DNA of 40,070 nucleotides from CAYXVU01 sp964468725 (GTDB taxonomy: Bacteria; Acidobacteriota; Blastocatellia; UBA7656): assembly GCA_964468725.1 (NCBI GenBank), contig CAYXVU010000025.1, positions 1 through 40,070 on the forward strand. Direction: 5' to 3'. The translations under genes and the position numbers were made by a program. Positions 15,905-24,840 of this stretch are shown one piece after another (position 1 is the stretch's first letter; each line of letters opens with the position of its first letter). A model generated the notes under the pieces. It was not told the origin of the DNA. It saw only the letters and a list, made by a program, of their open reading frames with translations, and ran no database searches.

Positions 15905-16387
15905 TTAACTCACGCCCTTCAACAACGGCAGATTGTAAATTCCCAAGAGCTTATTCAAATCCACGCGCACGGCAATCCATTTGGCTTCCACGCCCGCTCC
16001 CATGCGAACGTTGCGCATCAAGCGATTCACTTCGTCAGCTTGGCGTCTGACTTCTTGCACATTGTCGCGGGTTTCCCACCAACTATCGTGCTTGTCGAAC
16101 TCGTCGCGCAAATCATCCAACTCGCTTTCGAACTGTTTGACTTGACGATTCAGTTGATCCTCCAGCGAACTGCCATCGAGGCGGCTGCGATCAAGCGCTT
16201 TGTCAAAAGCGTCTTTGAACTCATCACTGTTGGTCTCCACGCGTTTGATGATGCGATCCACGTCGGCTTTGCTGTAGCGTTTGCCGCGATAGCGCCCTTG
16301 TGCCTCCGCTTGCATTGGGATGAGCAACCCTACCAATACCAAACTTGCTGAAAGAGCGATCAACGATTTTCCCAAACTCTGTTTCAT
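15905..16387 (-). CDS. secreted helical protein, Acidobacteriota-type, unknown function
   Basis: Protein of 160 residues with a signal peptide (1-29, ending MQAEA before QGRYRG). The mature part is highly charged and helical: YSKADVDRIIKRVETNSDEF, then ALDRSRLDGSSLEDQLN, then FESELDDLRDEFDKHDSWW. I recall such DRSRLDG-containing periplasmic proteins in acidobacterial genomes, but no function is known to me. The start at 16387 is preferred because GGAGGAAAGG directly precedes it; an in-frame start at 16417 lies within the upstream leader. It is convergent with the PQQ gene and divergent from hslV. Confidence 0.8.
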   Translation of the reverse strand: MKQSLGKSLIALSASLVLVGLLIPMQAEAQGRYRGKRYSKADVDRIIKRVETNSDEFKDAFDKALDRSRLDGSSLEDQLNRQVKQFESELDDLRDEFDKHDSWWETRDNVQEVRRQADEVNRLMRNVRMGAGVEAKWIAVRVDLNKLLGIYNLPLLKGVS

Positions 16388-16543
16388 ATTCCTTTCCTCC
16401 AAGATGGTAAAACACACCCTTTCTTTTTTATCGGCGCCATCTGCGCCTTTGTCATACGTGTCATTGGACGAGAGGCGGGCAAAAAAAGTTTGGAAAGCTG
16501 CGGCGCAGCAACCGGGTCAAACTGGCGGCGCAAGCCAGCCAGC

Positions 16544-16591
16544 GGGCAGCCGGATCACTCGCTTGCTCTCTTAGACGATCTTCGGCTGCCC
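16544..16591. other. 9-bp inverted repeat in the hslV upstream region
   Basis: GGGCAGCCG (16544-16552) and CGGCTGCCC (16583-16591) form a perfect inverted repeat with a 30-nt loop. It lies between the divergent promoters of the helical secreted protein and hslV. Role unknown. Confidence 0.35.
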
Positions 16592-16604
16592 TCTGCTAAC
16601 CGTG

Positions 16605-16622
16605 AATTTTTCACGAAAAATT
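16605..16622. promoter_or_regulatory. AATTTTTC-AC-GAAAAATT palindrome above the hslV promoter
   Basis: An 8-bp perfect inverted repeat with a 2-nt centre sits 7 bp upstream of the -35 box of hslV. It may be an operator or an AT-rich UP element. It is not a CIRCE element, whose half-site is TTAGCACTC. Confidence 0.45.
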
Positions 16623-16629
16623 GCCTTTC

Positions 16630-16658
16630 TTGACAACCCCCAAGGGCAAGTCTATAGT
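16630..16658 (+). promoter_or_regulatory. sigma-70 promoter of hslVU
   Basis: A perfect TTGACA (16630-16635), 17-bp spacer and TATAGT (16653-16658; 5 of 6). The ATG of hslV begins 9 nt after the -10 box, so transcription would start within a few bases of, or at, the start codon, giving a leaderless or nearly leaderless mRNA. Confidence 0.75.
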
Positions 16659-16666
16659 CGCCATTT

Positions 16667-17230
16667 ATGCGAAAGACAGATCATCGTCTTCATCAAGACC
16701 GTCGCATTCGCAGCACCACGATCCTCGCTGTACGCCGCGAGGGGCGTGTTACGGTTGCCGGTGACGGGCAGGTGACATTCGACAAAACCGTGATGAAAGC
16801 GGGAGCGCGCAAAGTGCGGCGACTCTATAACGACAAGATCATTGCCGGGTTTGCCGGTTCGACGGCGGATGCCTTTACGCTCTTTGCTCGTTTCGAAGCC
16901 AAGCTCGAACAGTATCGCGGCAACCTGCAACGCGCAGCGGTTGAACTCGGCAAAGAGTGGCGAACCGACAAGTATTTGCGCCACCTCGAAGCCCTCCTCA
17001 TTGTTGCCGATGAGACCGCATCGCTGGTCATTTCCGGCGGCGGCGATGTCATCGAACCTGATGACGGAGTGGTCGCCATCGGTTCGGGCGGCGCTTATGC
17101 AACCGCAGCGGCGCGCGCTCTGCTCCGCAATACCAACCTTTCGGCTCGCCAAATCGCCGAAGAGGCAATGAAGATCGCTGGCGAAATTTGCATCTACACC
17201 AATGCAAGTCTGGTGATTGAAGAGATCTAA
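16667..17230 (+). CDS. hslV: ATP-dependent protease peptidase subunit HslV
   Basis: The proteolytic subunit of the HslVU (ClpQY) protease, which degrades misfolded and regulatory proteins in the cytoplasm. The N-terminal threonine nucleophile is in TTILAVRR and corresponds to Thr17 of the open frame. Downstream blocks AGDGQVTFDKTVMK, ARKVRRLYNDKI and AGFAGSTADAFTLF match the family throughout, ending CIYTNASLVIEEI. Length without the leader is 171 residues, close to the 175 of E. coli. The oddity is a 16-residue basic leader (MRKTDHRLHQDRRIRS) ahead of the threonine, where most homologues have one to five residues. It must be removed for activity. No Shine-Dalgarno is seen; the promoter sits just upstream. 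hslU follows after 68 nt. Confidence 0.94.
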   Translation: MRKTDHRLHQDRRIRSTTILAVRREGRVTVAGDGQVTFDKTVMKAGARKVRRLYNDKIIAGFAGSTADAFTLFARFEAKLEQYRGNLQRAAVELGKEWRTDKYLRHLEALLIVADETASLVISGGGDVIEPDDGVVAIGSGGAYATAAARALLRNTNLSARQIAEEAMKIAGEICIYTNASLVIEEI

Positions 17231-17298
17231 CCGGCATCCGTACTCCGCGCCGCTGCGTCGAGGCGATTGTCCGGCAGATTTCATGGTAAGAAAAAATC

Positions 17299-18690
17299 AT
17301 GGTTATCTATCTTTCCGGCGAAGTGCACAGTCAACCGAAACTTGACGAGATGACGCCGCGTCAAATCGTCGCTGAACTCGACAAGTACGTGGTCGGCCAA
17401 CACGCCGCTAAACGTGCCGTCGCCATCGCTTTACGCAACCGCGTGCGTCGGCAAAAGCTGCCCGCCGAGCTGGCGCAAGATGTCATTCCGAAGAACATCA
17501 TCATGATCGGCTCGACCGGCATCGGCAAAACCGAGATCGCGCGCCGCTTGGCGCGCATGTCCAACTCGCCTTTTATCAAAGTCGAGGCCTCAAAGTTCAC
17601 CGAAGTCGGCTATGTCGGACGCGATGTCGAATCCATCATCCGCGACTTGGTCGAAGTCGGCATTGACCTCGTGCGCGCCGAAAAGATCGCCGAAGTTCAG
17701 GAAAAAGCCCAACAGAATGCCGAAGAACGCCTGCTTGATCTGCTCTTGCCGCGCACTCCATCCGCCGATGGCGAAGAGGATGACGATCCCGGCAACGAAA
17801 AATTCGAGCGCACCCGCGAAAAGCTGCGCCAGCAACTGCGCGAAGGCCGCCTGAATGCGCGCATCGTCGAAATCGAAGTGCAGGAACGCAACACACCCGG
17901 CCATTTCGAAATCTTTACGCCGCAGGGCATCGAAGAGATGGACATCAACCTGCGCGATATGTTCCCGAATATGTTCGGCAACAGTCGGCAGAAGGTTCGC
18001 AAGCTGCGCGTAGACGAAGCGCTTGAATATCTGGTTCAGGAAGAAGAACAAAAGCTGGTTGATATGGATCAGGTGGCGCGCGTGGCCGTCGAGCGCGTTG
18101 AATCGTCTGGCATCGTCTTTCTCGATGAGATTGATAAGATCGCCGGACGCGAAGGCGGGCATGGGCCGGACGTTTCGCGCGAAGGAGTGCAGCGCGACAT
18201 CTTGCCGATTGTCGAAGGCACAACCGTCAACACCCGTTACGGCATGGTGAAGACCGATCATATTCTGTTTATCGCGGCGGGTGCGTTTCACGTCTCGAAG
18301 CCCTCCGACCTCATCCCCGAATTGCAGGGACGTTTCCCGATTCGCGTCGAACTCAAACCGCTCACCATTGACGATTTCAAACGCATTCTGACCGAGCCGA
18401 AAAATTCGCTTGTGCGCCAGTACAAAGCGTTGTTAGAGACTGAAGGCATTGACGTGACCTTCACCGAAGATGCGATTGACGCCATTGCGCGATTCGGGTT
18501 TTCGGTCAATGAGCAGACCGAAGACATCGGCGCGCGGCGACTGCATACCATTATGGAGACGCTGCTCGACGAGTACTCATTCGAAGGGCCAGACCTCGAA
18601 AACAAAACCGTCCTGATTGATGCAGACTATGTGCAAAAACAACTGGCGGCCATCGTCAGCAACGAAGACCTCAGCCGATACATACTGTGA
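17299..18690 (+). CDS. hslU: HslU, ATPase subunit of the HslVU protease
   Basis: The AAA+ unfoldase that feeds substrates to HslV, 463 residues. MTPRQIVAELDKYVVGQ is the conserved start of the domain (18-34). Walker A is GSTGIGKT at 71-78, with Ser where most homologues have Pro. The pore loop GYVG is at 104-107. The I domain covers about 115-250 with the usual acidic/helical composition. Walker B with LDEID is near 271-279, and the C-terminal tail ends in SRYIL, which docks into HslV. The start at 17299 has only a weak GTAAGA; a start at ATG 17350 would also keep the domain whole. Its stop overlaps the GTG of the next gene by four bases, so the lipoprotein gene may be coupled. Confidence 0.95.
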   Translation: MVIYLSGEVHSQPKLDEMTPRQIVAELDKYVVGQHAAKRAVAIALRNRVRRQKLPAELAQDVIPKNIIMIGSTGIGKTEIARRLARMSNSPFIKVEASKFTEVGYVGRDVESIIRDLVEVGIDLVRAEKIAEVQEKAQQNAEERLLDLLLPRTPSADGEEDDDPGNEKFERTREKLRQQLREGRLNARIVEIEVQERNTPGHFEIFTPQGIEEMDINLRDMFPNMFGNSRQKVRKLRVDEALEYLVQEEEQKLVDMDQVARVAVERVESSGIVFLDEIDKIAGREGGHGPDVSREGVQRDILPIVEGTTVNTRYGMVKTDHILFIAAGAFHVSKPSDLIPELQGRFPIRVELKPLTIDDFKRILTEPKNSLVRQYKALLETEGIDVTFTEDAIDAIARFGFSVNEQTEDIGARRLHTIMETLLDEYSFEGPDLENKTVLIDADYVQKQLAAIVSNEDLSRYIL

Positions 18691-19898
18691 GCCTGAGAAA
18701 GCAGAAGGAGAGAAAGAGAGAAGCTGAGACCGGGAGGCCGATAGACGGGCTCCCATCTTCTTCCGTTCTCACTCCTCCTCTGCATCGCTTCACCCCATCA
18801 GCCCTTCATCCCTGCATCTATGTTCTGCTGTTCTGCGCCCTCTTCAGCGCCGCCTGCGGGAAGGTCGGTGCGCCTGTGCCGCCTGCCCGTTTGACCGAAC
18901 GAGCGCGCACGCTGACGGCGATACAACGCGGTTCTGCCATCTTTCTATCGTGGCCGCTGCCGCGCTTGGTGCAAGACGAATCCAGCAGCGCTTACATCAA
19001 GCAGGTGGAGATTTATCGCCTCATCGAACAACGCAGCGAAGCGCCTGTGCTTGACTCAGATGATTTCGAAGCAGCAGCCCAGCTTGTCGGCTTTCTGGAT
19101 CGCGCCGCCATCGAAGCGCAAGCGGCAGAGAGCAGAAGCTTGCGCTTCACCGATCCGCTCAATGTTCGAAGCGCCGGAAGCCTCGCCGATATTCGCCTGC
19201 GCTATGCAGTACGTTATAGCAACAAGCGCGGGCAACTGGCCGCCTTTTCGACCACCGTCGCCGTCGAACCGGTGGCGGCCATCGCTCTGCCGCCGACTGG
19301 CCTCACGGTTCACGATGCGGAGCAAGACGAAGTGAAGATCACGTGGACAGCGCCGACAGCCAATGTGGATGGCAGTCAACCGGCGGCCATCGTCGGCTAT
19401 AACATCTATCGCCGCAAAGCCAAGCGCGATGCCTTTACCAACCCGCTCAATGCCGAACCCATCACCGGCACACAGTTCATTGATGATCGCTTCGATTATC
19501 AAGAAGCCTACCTCTACTTGGTGCGTGCTTTGTCGCAAGGCACAAGCGGACTGGTGGAAAGCGCCGACAGCGAAGCGATTGCCATCACCCCAACCGATAC
19601 ATTTAAGCCTGCGCCGCCCGACCCCGTGTCAATCGCTTCGGCCAATGGCGTGATTAGTCTGTTCTGGCCGACCAGCCCGGAGAGCGATGTCATCGGCTAC
19701 TATATTTATCGCGCCGATGCAGCCGACGCTGCGGAGACGGGTTGGACGCGGTTGACCGCGCAGCCGCTGACAACCGTGACCTTTCATGATGATCGCGTCG
19801 CCCTCGGCCAGCGGTATTTTTACCGAGTGACGGCAATTGATGTCTTCAAAAATGAGAGTGCGCCGTCACGCATCGTTAGCGAGACGGCGAATCCTTGA
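18687..19898 (+). CDS. lipoprotein with fibronectin type III domains
   Basis: Protein of 403 residues. A long polar leader (1-40) precedes a hydrophobic stretch and a lipobox-like LFSAACGKVGAP, so Cys at about 57 should be lipid-modified. The motif CGKVGAPVPP recurs in FN3 lipoproteins of Acidobacteriota. Three FN3-like repeats follow, seen as IFLSWPLPRL, VKITWTAPTANVDG with GYNIYRRKAKRD, and ISLFWPTSPESD with GYYIYRAD. The GTG at 18687 overlaps the hslU stop (GTGA), which is why I accept it, but the leader is atypical and the true start could lie downstream. Role unknown: likely a surface or periplasmic adhesion or scaffold lipoprotein. Confidence 0.75.
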   Translation: MSLRKQKERKREAETGRPIDGLPSSSVLTPPLHRFTPSALHPCIYVLLFCALFSAACGKVGAPVPPARLTERARTLTAIQRGSAIFLSWPLPRLVQDESSSAYIKQVEIYRLIEQRSEAPVLDSDDFEAAAQLVGFLDRAAIEAQAAESRSLRFTDPLNVRSAGSLADIRLRYAVRYSNKRGQLAAFSTTVAVEPVAAIALPPTGLTVHDAEQDEVKITWTAPTANVDGSQPAAIVGYNIYRRKAKRDAFTNPLNAEPITGTQFIDDRFDYQEAYLYLVRALSQGTSGLVESADSEAIAITPTDTFKPAPPDPVSIASANGVISLFWPTSPESDVIGYYIYRADAADAAETGWTRLTAQPLTTVTFHDDRVALGQRYFYRVTAIDVFKNESAPSRIVSETANP

Positions 19899-19934
19899 CG
19901 CCGGTGCGCGGCTCCGTACAGGAGGGACTCTGTT

Positions 19935-20858
19935 ATGCCTGAGCTTTCCTATTTGCCGGATCAGAAACGAGTCGAGTGCCGCGACGGCGACACCATTCTG
20001 CAATCATCTTTGCGCGCGCAGATTCCGCATGCCCACGCTTGCGGCGGCAATGCGCGTTGTTCGACCTGTCGCGTCTCGATTCAGGAAGGGCTGGAACACT
20101 GCGCACCGCGCAACGAAGCCGAGCAAGAGATGGCGGAACGTTTACACTTTGCACCCTGCATGCGGCTGGCTTGTCAGACGAGGGTTACGGGCGATGTGCA
20201 GATTCGCCGCATCGTCCTTGACGATGAAGACGAAGAGTTGACCGCGCAATTATTGGCCAATCCGACGCCGAGCGCCGTCGGCGAAGAGAAACGCATCGCC
20301 ATCTTATTTGCCGATATTCGCGGCTTCACATCATTTTCCGAGCGTCTGCTGCCCTATGATGTCGTGCATGTGCTGAATCGCTATTTCAATCACATCGGGC
20401 AAGCCATCACCGCCAATGGCGGAGACATCAACAACTACATCGGCGATGGCATACTGGCGTTGTTCGGCCTCACGGATACGGCAGAGGCCGCCCGACAAGC
20501 GGTTTGCGCCGGACTGGCAATGTTGGCAGCCGTCGAGCAATTGCAACCCTATTTGCGAGAAGCTTACGCGCACGGTTTCGAAATCGGCGTAGGCATTCAC
20601 TTCGGCGATGCGGTGATTGGCGATGTCGGATATGGCAAAGACCGGCGCGTTACGGCTATCGGCGATTCGGTCAACTTCGCCAGCCGCATCGAATCGGCAA
20701 ACAAAGAAGCGGGAACCAATCTATTGATCTCTGAAGACACCTATCAACAAGTGCGCGAGCAGGTTCGCATCGGTAAAACCCTCGCCGTCGAGTTGAAAGG
20801 CAAGAGCGGCTCCTACACACTCTATGAAGTTGTGGGATTCGCTATATCAAGCTCGTAG
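19935..20858 (+). CDS. 2Fe-2S ferredoxin domain fused to a class III nucleotidyl cyclase
   Basis: Cytoplasmic protein of 307 residues. Residues 1-92 are a plant-type [2Fe-2S] ferredoxin with cluster ligands Cys36, Cys42, Cys45 (C-x5-C-x2-C) and Cys80. Residues 118-290 are a class III adenylate/guanylate cyclase domain: metal Asp127 (FADIRGFT) and Asp171 (YIGDG), and the transition-state pair Asn247 and Arg251 (DSVNFASRIE). The position that is usually the purine-binding Lys (K in NKYIGD) is Asn167 here, so substrate choice may differ from ATP. A redox signal could control the cyclase; this is inference. GGAGGG precedes the ATG with 8-9 nt spacing. Such fusions are known in other bacteria. No cyclic-nucleotide receptor is nearby. 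Confidence 0.9.
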   Translation: MPELSYLPDQKRVECRDGDTILQSSLRAQIPHAHACGGNARCSTCRVSIQEGLEHCAPRNEAEQEMAERLHFAPCMRLACQTRVTGDVQIRRIVLDDEDEELTAQLLANPTPSAVGEEKRIAILFADIRGFTSFSERLLPYDVVHVLNRYFNHIGQAITANGGDINNYIGDGILALFGLTDTAEAARQAVCAGLAMLAAVEQLQPYLREAYAHGFEIGVGIHFGDAVIGDVGYGKDRRVTAIGDSVNFASRIESANKEAGTNLLISEDTYQQVREQVRIGKTLAVELKGKSGSYTLYEVVGFAISSS

Positions 20859-20863
20859 TCTCG

Positions 20864-21337
20864 CTATGCCCAATCGCCGAGCAGTTTGCGCAGCAGAACG
20901 ATTTGGCCGAGGTGATAGGCGTTGTGATCGGCGACCAGTAAGACTTCGCGCAGATAGGTGCGCCCTTCGCCGTGTGGGATTTCAGCCGTCAGATCAATTT
21001 CAGAGTTCTCCACCAAAGCGACGACCTCATCAAGATCGGCAAAGAACCTCTCGACCGATACCTGCCATATCTCATCGCTCACCAATTCCCGGCGCGCAGG
21101 CCAATAGCCTTGCGGCCACGCGGGCGATTGCCAATTGGCATCAAGCGTGTAGCGCAAAATGTCTTCCTGCGCGATGCGCAAATGCTCCAAGTTTTCCCAA
21201 ATCGAATGCGCCTCTTCGGCGGGACGCAGGTTGCGAATCTTGGCTTTGACATCGGCCAGCGCCCGCTCCGCCGAAACGTGGGCTTGGCCTTTCCGCAATA
21301 ACTCGATCAGACTGCCGCGCAATCGGGTATCGTCCAT
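20864..21337 (-). CDS. DinB-like metal-binding protein
   Basis: Protein of 157 residues of the DinB/YfiT four-helix superfamily. The three metal-binding His are His52 (ENLEHLRIAQEDIL), His138 and His142 (DHNAYHLGQIV), the standard pattern. The members bind a divalent metal and are often thiol-dependent transferases, but many have no known reaction. AGGAGGAGG directly precedes the ATG at 21337. It follows sixA by 11 bp on the minus strand, so the two are probably one operon. Its end lies 5 bp from the end of the convergent cyclase gene. Confidence 0.82.
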   Translation of the reverse strand: MDDTRLRGSLIELLRKGQAHVSAERALADVKAKIRNLRPAEEAHSIWENLEHLRIAQEDILRYTLDANWQSPAWPQGYWPARRELVSDEIWQVSVERFFADLDEVVALVENSEIDLTAEIPHGEGRTYLREVLLVADHNAYHLGQIVLLRKLLGDWA

Positions 21338-21348
21338 CGCCTCCTCCT

Positions 21349-21843
21349 CTATGATTCACTCAGCGATTTCGGCGTCAGCAACCAGAGCAGCGTGCCTGCC
21401 CCGTCTTCGATGTCTTCCCATTTTTCAACCGCGAACTCCATGCAGGCGAGCGCCGCCGTCGGCAGGTGATGGAACGTCTTTGTTAAACGACCGACCGAAT
21501 CTTCGAAGCCCGGATTATGGCCAACCAACAGCGCGCAATCGCTCGTATCGGGCAAGCGACGAATGATCTTCATCAACTCCGCCGATGAGGCTTCATAAAT
21601 GCTGTCGGTGAACTGCGGCGCAAGGCTGAGGCCTGCCGCGGACAAAAAGAGTTCGGCAGTCGCTTTCGCGCGCGTGGCCGTCGAAGCCAAGACGTAATCG
21701 GGCAGCGTGCCGCGCTTCTTGAGCGCCTCTCCCATGCGCGGCGCATCGCGTTCTCCGCGCGGCGCAAGCGGCCTTTCGAAATCGCGCAGTGCCGCATTAT
21801 CCCAACTCGATTTCGCATGTCGAAGCATCAATAACCTCTTCAT
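21349..21843 (-). CDS. sixA: SixA-type phosphohistidine phosphatase
   Basis: Protein of 164 residues of the histidine phosphatase superfamily. The catalytic LRHAKSSW motif (His9) is at the N-terminus, ERDAPRMGEAL follows, and the second His is in LLVGHNPG. Short length and RHAKSSW, rather than RHGxT, point to SixA, which removes phosphate from histidine phosphotransfer domains or the PTS protein NPr. The start at 21843 is chosen for GGGAGGAAG just upstream; an in-frame start at 21864 lies inside that site. The downstream gene is the DinB-like protein. Confidence 0.88.
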   Translation of the reverse strand: MKRLLMLRHAKSSWDNAALRDFERPLAPRGERDAPRMGEALKKRGTLPDYVLASTATRAKATAELFLSAAGLSLAPQFTDSIYEASSAELMKIIRRLPDTSDCALLVGHNPGFEDSVGRLTKTFHHLPTAALACMEFAVEKWEDIEDGAGTLLWLLTPKSLSES

Positions 21844-21977
21844 CTTGCTTCCTCCCTGAAGCACCCCGATTACAAGGGTGTGGATAAAAATAAGGAATCG
21901 CGCCCTTCCATATTGACATAGACGCTCGATCCATTGGGTAAGCGTCTGATCGGGCTTTACAAAGTTTCCGCCTGTCT

Positions 21978-23465
21978 CTAATCAAGCCGCAATCGTTCGC
22001 GCGCGTAACCGAGCACTTCGATCAACACTCGTTTTTCCGTGAATGAAGCCGCGCTACGGTCAACCGTCACAATGTGCGCCGCCGCACCCGTCGGTCGCCA
22101 TCGGTCTGCCACACGCGGCGAGGTAAAGCCCGCCATCACATCTATGCAGCCGATGCCGAGCGCGGCGGCCAGGTGTTGCCCCGCCGAATCATAACCGATA
22201 TACAGAGCGCTTTCGGCAATCATCGCGGCAAGCAGCCCTAACCGGCCTTGCCAGACCAATAAGTCGGCTGGCGGCGCATCCGTCGACGCCAGCAACCGTT
22301 GCAGGTTCCTCTCGTCAACTTCGATCACGCGCAGCGAGGGCAGTGCCGCGAGCGCATGGCGAATGATCGCATCCGCGCGTTGCCCTTCGTCCTCTCCCGC
22401 TCCTTTATCAAGGATGACCGCAACGCTGCTTTGTAGCAGATGGGCGACCAACTCTTTTTCGAACTCATCGCCGATCCGTTTGTCCACATTGTTGCCCACG
22501 CCAAAATTGAGCGTGACCATTTTGCGCGTCCCCTTCGGATTGAGGCGGCGAATCAATGCCCGCGCCATTTCGCAATCAACCGGCGCGAGGCGCAAACGAG
22601 GTAACACCATTTGCTCTGCTTCGAACGTCTCGTTTAACCAATGTCGCGTCAGTTCACCAAGCGCAAGCGAGGAAGCCGCTTGGTATTCGCGGCTCGGAAA
22701 GAAGAGATAGTCCGGCGACGCAGATGCTGCCTTGAAATCCGCCCTCTCGGAGGGCGCAATCGGCAACAGACCAAGTTGTGTTAGCCTCGAATCGGGATCA
22801 ACGACTACATATTCGCCTGCCTCAAGTTCGTCCGTCATCCTGTGCACAGCGCGCACAAGATCAAGCCAACTCAGCAAGCGATTGAGCAGAACGTCGGCAC
22901 GCTGATAAGGCAACGGTTGCAAGCGAATCTGCGCATCGCCGCCAAATAATTCCTTGAGTTTCCCCCCACCAACCAGCACGATTTCGGCGCGCGGAAACTC
23001 CTGTTTCAAACGCTCGATCATCACGCTGGTAATCGCCACATCCGCGCCGATGGTCACCCGTGACAACAGGAGCACGCGCCGTACGCGACCGTTATCGCCG
23101 CGCCAACGTGCGGGCAGTTGGCGCAATCGCTCGGCGCGTCGAACCAGATCGGCTTCGGTGTACAGCCCGAAGCGATTCAACTCTTCATGTAACTTGCTTC
23201 CCTTCTCTGTGTGACGGCAATGTTCGATGACTTGCGCGAAGAGGCGATTGTAGAGGCGCACGCCGACAGGCTCGAAGGAGTCGGCTAGCCGCTCAACCAG
23301 TAAGCTGAACAGAGCCTCCGTCGCGGCTCGCACCGCGCTCTCGTCTGGCGCGGTTGCCATCTCAGACAAGCACGCAATCAGGTCGCGGTGGTAGTCGCCG
23401 GTCGTTGCAACGTCGCGCCAGAACTGCTCGGCCAGTTGTTGCACGCGAAATTGCGGCGTCGCCAT
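21978..23465 (-). CDS. GT9-like (heptosyltransferase-type) glycosyltransferase
   Basis: Protein of 495 residues. The first 150 form a helical extension of unknown role. From about 155 the GT-B fold begins with VLLLSRVTIGADVAITSVMI, then FPRAEIVLVGGGK. The C-terminal nucleotide-sugar domain carries IGYDSAGQHLAAALGIGCID, the pattern of family 9 transferases (D-S-x-x-x-HLA-A). It likely adds a sugar to lipopolysaccharide core or another surface glycan; the donor is unknown. The start at 23465 follows GAGG with 5-nt spacing; the frame is open to 23591, but the extra 42 residues look non-native. No gene partner lies within 100 bp. Confidence 0.75.
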   Translation of the reverse strand: MATPQFRVQQLAEQFWRDVATTGDYHRDLIACLSEMATAPDESAVRAATEALFSLLVERLADSFEPVGVRLYNRLFAQVIEHCRHTEKGSKLHEELNRFGLYTEADLVRRAERLRQLPARWRGDNGRVRRVLLLSRVTIGADVAITSVMIERLKQEFPRAEIVLVGGGKLKELFGGDAQIRLQPLPYQRADVLLNRLLSWLDLVRAVHRMTDELEAGEYVVVDPDSRLTQLGLLPIAPSERADFKAASASPDYLFFPSREYQAASSLALGELTRHWLNETFEAEQMVLPRLRLAPVDCEMARALIRRLNPKGTRKMVTLNFGVGNNVDKRIGDEFEKELVAHLLQSSVAVILDKGAGEDEGQRADAIIRHALAALPSLRVIEVDERNLQRLLASTDAPPADLLVWQGRLGLLAAMIAESALYIGYDSAGQHLAAALGIGCIDVMAGFTSPRVADRWRPTGAAAHIVTVDRSAASFTEKRVLIEVLGYARERLRLD

Positions 23466-23762
23466 TTTTGCCTCATTACATTGCATGGAGTGCAGGCTGA
23501 TTATCCCAAATGCAAGGCCTTTCGTCACCACGCACCAAGCCCTTGCTTGAAATGCGGAGGTCGTTGAATTAGTATGCCGACGCGATTTCACGTGACCAGG
23601 GCGAGCGATAGCAAAAATTCAAAAGAGAGAATTCAAGAATCAGAATCGTCAGCGTAGAAAGAGAGGTCTTCGCTTTGCGTTTCCGCTTTCCTTCTGAAAA
23701 CGGAATTCTCCATTCTGGATTCGTTTCTCTGTCACTCGTCATCTTTTCAGGAGGCATGCGAC

Positions 23763-24788
23763 ATGCGGTTAGGATTGAACTTCGGATATTGGGGGCCGGG
23801 GGCAGCCGATAGCGTAGCGATTGCACAAGAGGCCGAACGGCTCGGCTATGACTCGTTGTGGACAGCAGAAGCCTACGGCTCGGATGCGGTCACGCCGCTG
23901 GTTTGGTTAGCGGCGCAGACCAAAACAATCAAAGTCGGCACTGCTATCATGCAGATGCCTGCACGCACACCAGCAATGACGGCGATGACGGCGATGACGA
24001 TTGACTTGCTGACCGGCGGTCGCTTTCTATTAGGCATAGGCGCGTCGGGGCCGCAAGTGGTCGAAGGTTGGCATGGCGTCGTCTATGGCAGCATTCTCAA
24101 ACGCACGCGCGAATATGTCTCGATCCTACGGACGATTTTGAAGCGCGAGCAACCGCTCGAATTTCACGGCGAATACTATGACATTCCGGTGCAAGGCGGC
24201 ACGGGACTGGGCAAGCCGCTCAAATCCATCGTGCATCCGATGCGCGCCGACTTGCCGATCTACATTGCCGCCATCGGGCCGAAAAATGTCGCGCTCGCCG
24301 CCGAAGTTGCCGACGGCTGGTTGCCGGTCTTTTTCTCACCAGATCGGTTGAATGTCTTTCGACCGTCGCTTGAAGAAGGCTGCGCGCGGCGCATGGACGG
24401 CAAGGGTTTAACCGATTTCGACATTGCGCCAACCGTCAGTGTGGTCGTCGGAGATGATGTGGATGCCTGTCGGGCGAAGGTGAAGCCGGGGCTTGCGCTC
24501 TATGTCGGCGGTATGGGTGCGCGCTCGAAGAATTTCTATAACGAACTGGCCTGCCGTTATGGGTACGAAGCTGCGGCCAAGCATGTGCAAGACCTCTATC
24601 TCGCAGGCAAGAAGGCCGAAGCCATCGCTGCCGTGCCCGATGCGCTGGTTGATGAAGTGGCGTTATGTGGCCCGCGCGACCGCATCAAAGACCGGCTCGC
24701 CGCTTGGCGCGAAGCCGGAGTAACCACCATCATCTGCGGCGCGAGTGATCTGCAATCCATTCGCACCATGGCCGAAATCGCATTGTGA
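23763..24788 (+). CDS. LLM-class flavin/F420-dependent oxidoreductase
   Basis: Protein of 341 residues of the luciferase-like monooxygenase superfamily, TIM barrel. Visible marks: LNFGYWGPGAADSVAIAQEAE split here, YDSLWTAEAYGSD (about 29-41), IKVGTAIMQMPARTPA (about 56-71) and GRFLLGIGASGPQVVEGWHG. The GTA/ASGPQV blocks resemble F420-dependent members, but FMN cannot be excluded. Residues 69-80 have a 9-bp tandem repeat (ATGACGGCG) giving MTAMTAMT. AGGAGG lies 8 nt before the ATG. The CocE-type gene starts 52 nt downstream, possibly in the same transcript. Substrate unknown. Confidence 0.85.
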   Translation: MRLGLNFGYWGPGAADSVAIAQEAERLGYDSLWTAEAYGSDAVTPLVWLAAQTKTIKVGTAIMQMPARTPAMTAMTAMTIDLLTGGRFLLGIGASGPQVVEGWHGVVYGSILKRTREYVSILRTILKREQPLEFHGEYYDIPVQGGTGLGKPLKSIVHPMRADLPIYIAAIGPKNVALAAEVADGWLPVFFSPDRLNVFRPSLEEGCARRMDGKGLTDFDIAPTVSVVVGDDVDACRAKVKPGLALYVGGMGARSKNFYNELACRYGYEAAAKHVQDLYLAGKKAEAIAAVPDALVDEVALCGPRDRIKDRLAAWREAGVTTIICGASDLQSIRTMAEIAL

Positions 24789-24840
24789 TTGGAGCAGGCA
24801 ACAGAGCGGCTTTGAGAAGATAAGCCAGGAGGAGGCGGTT

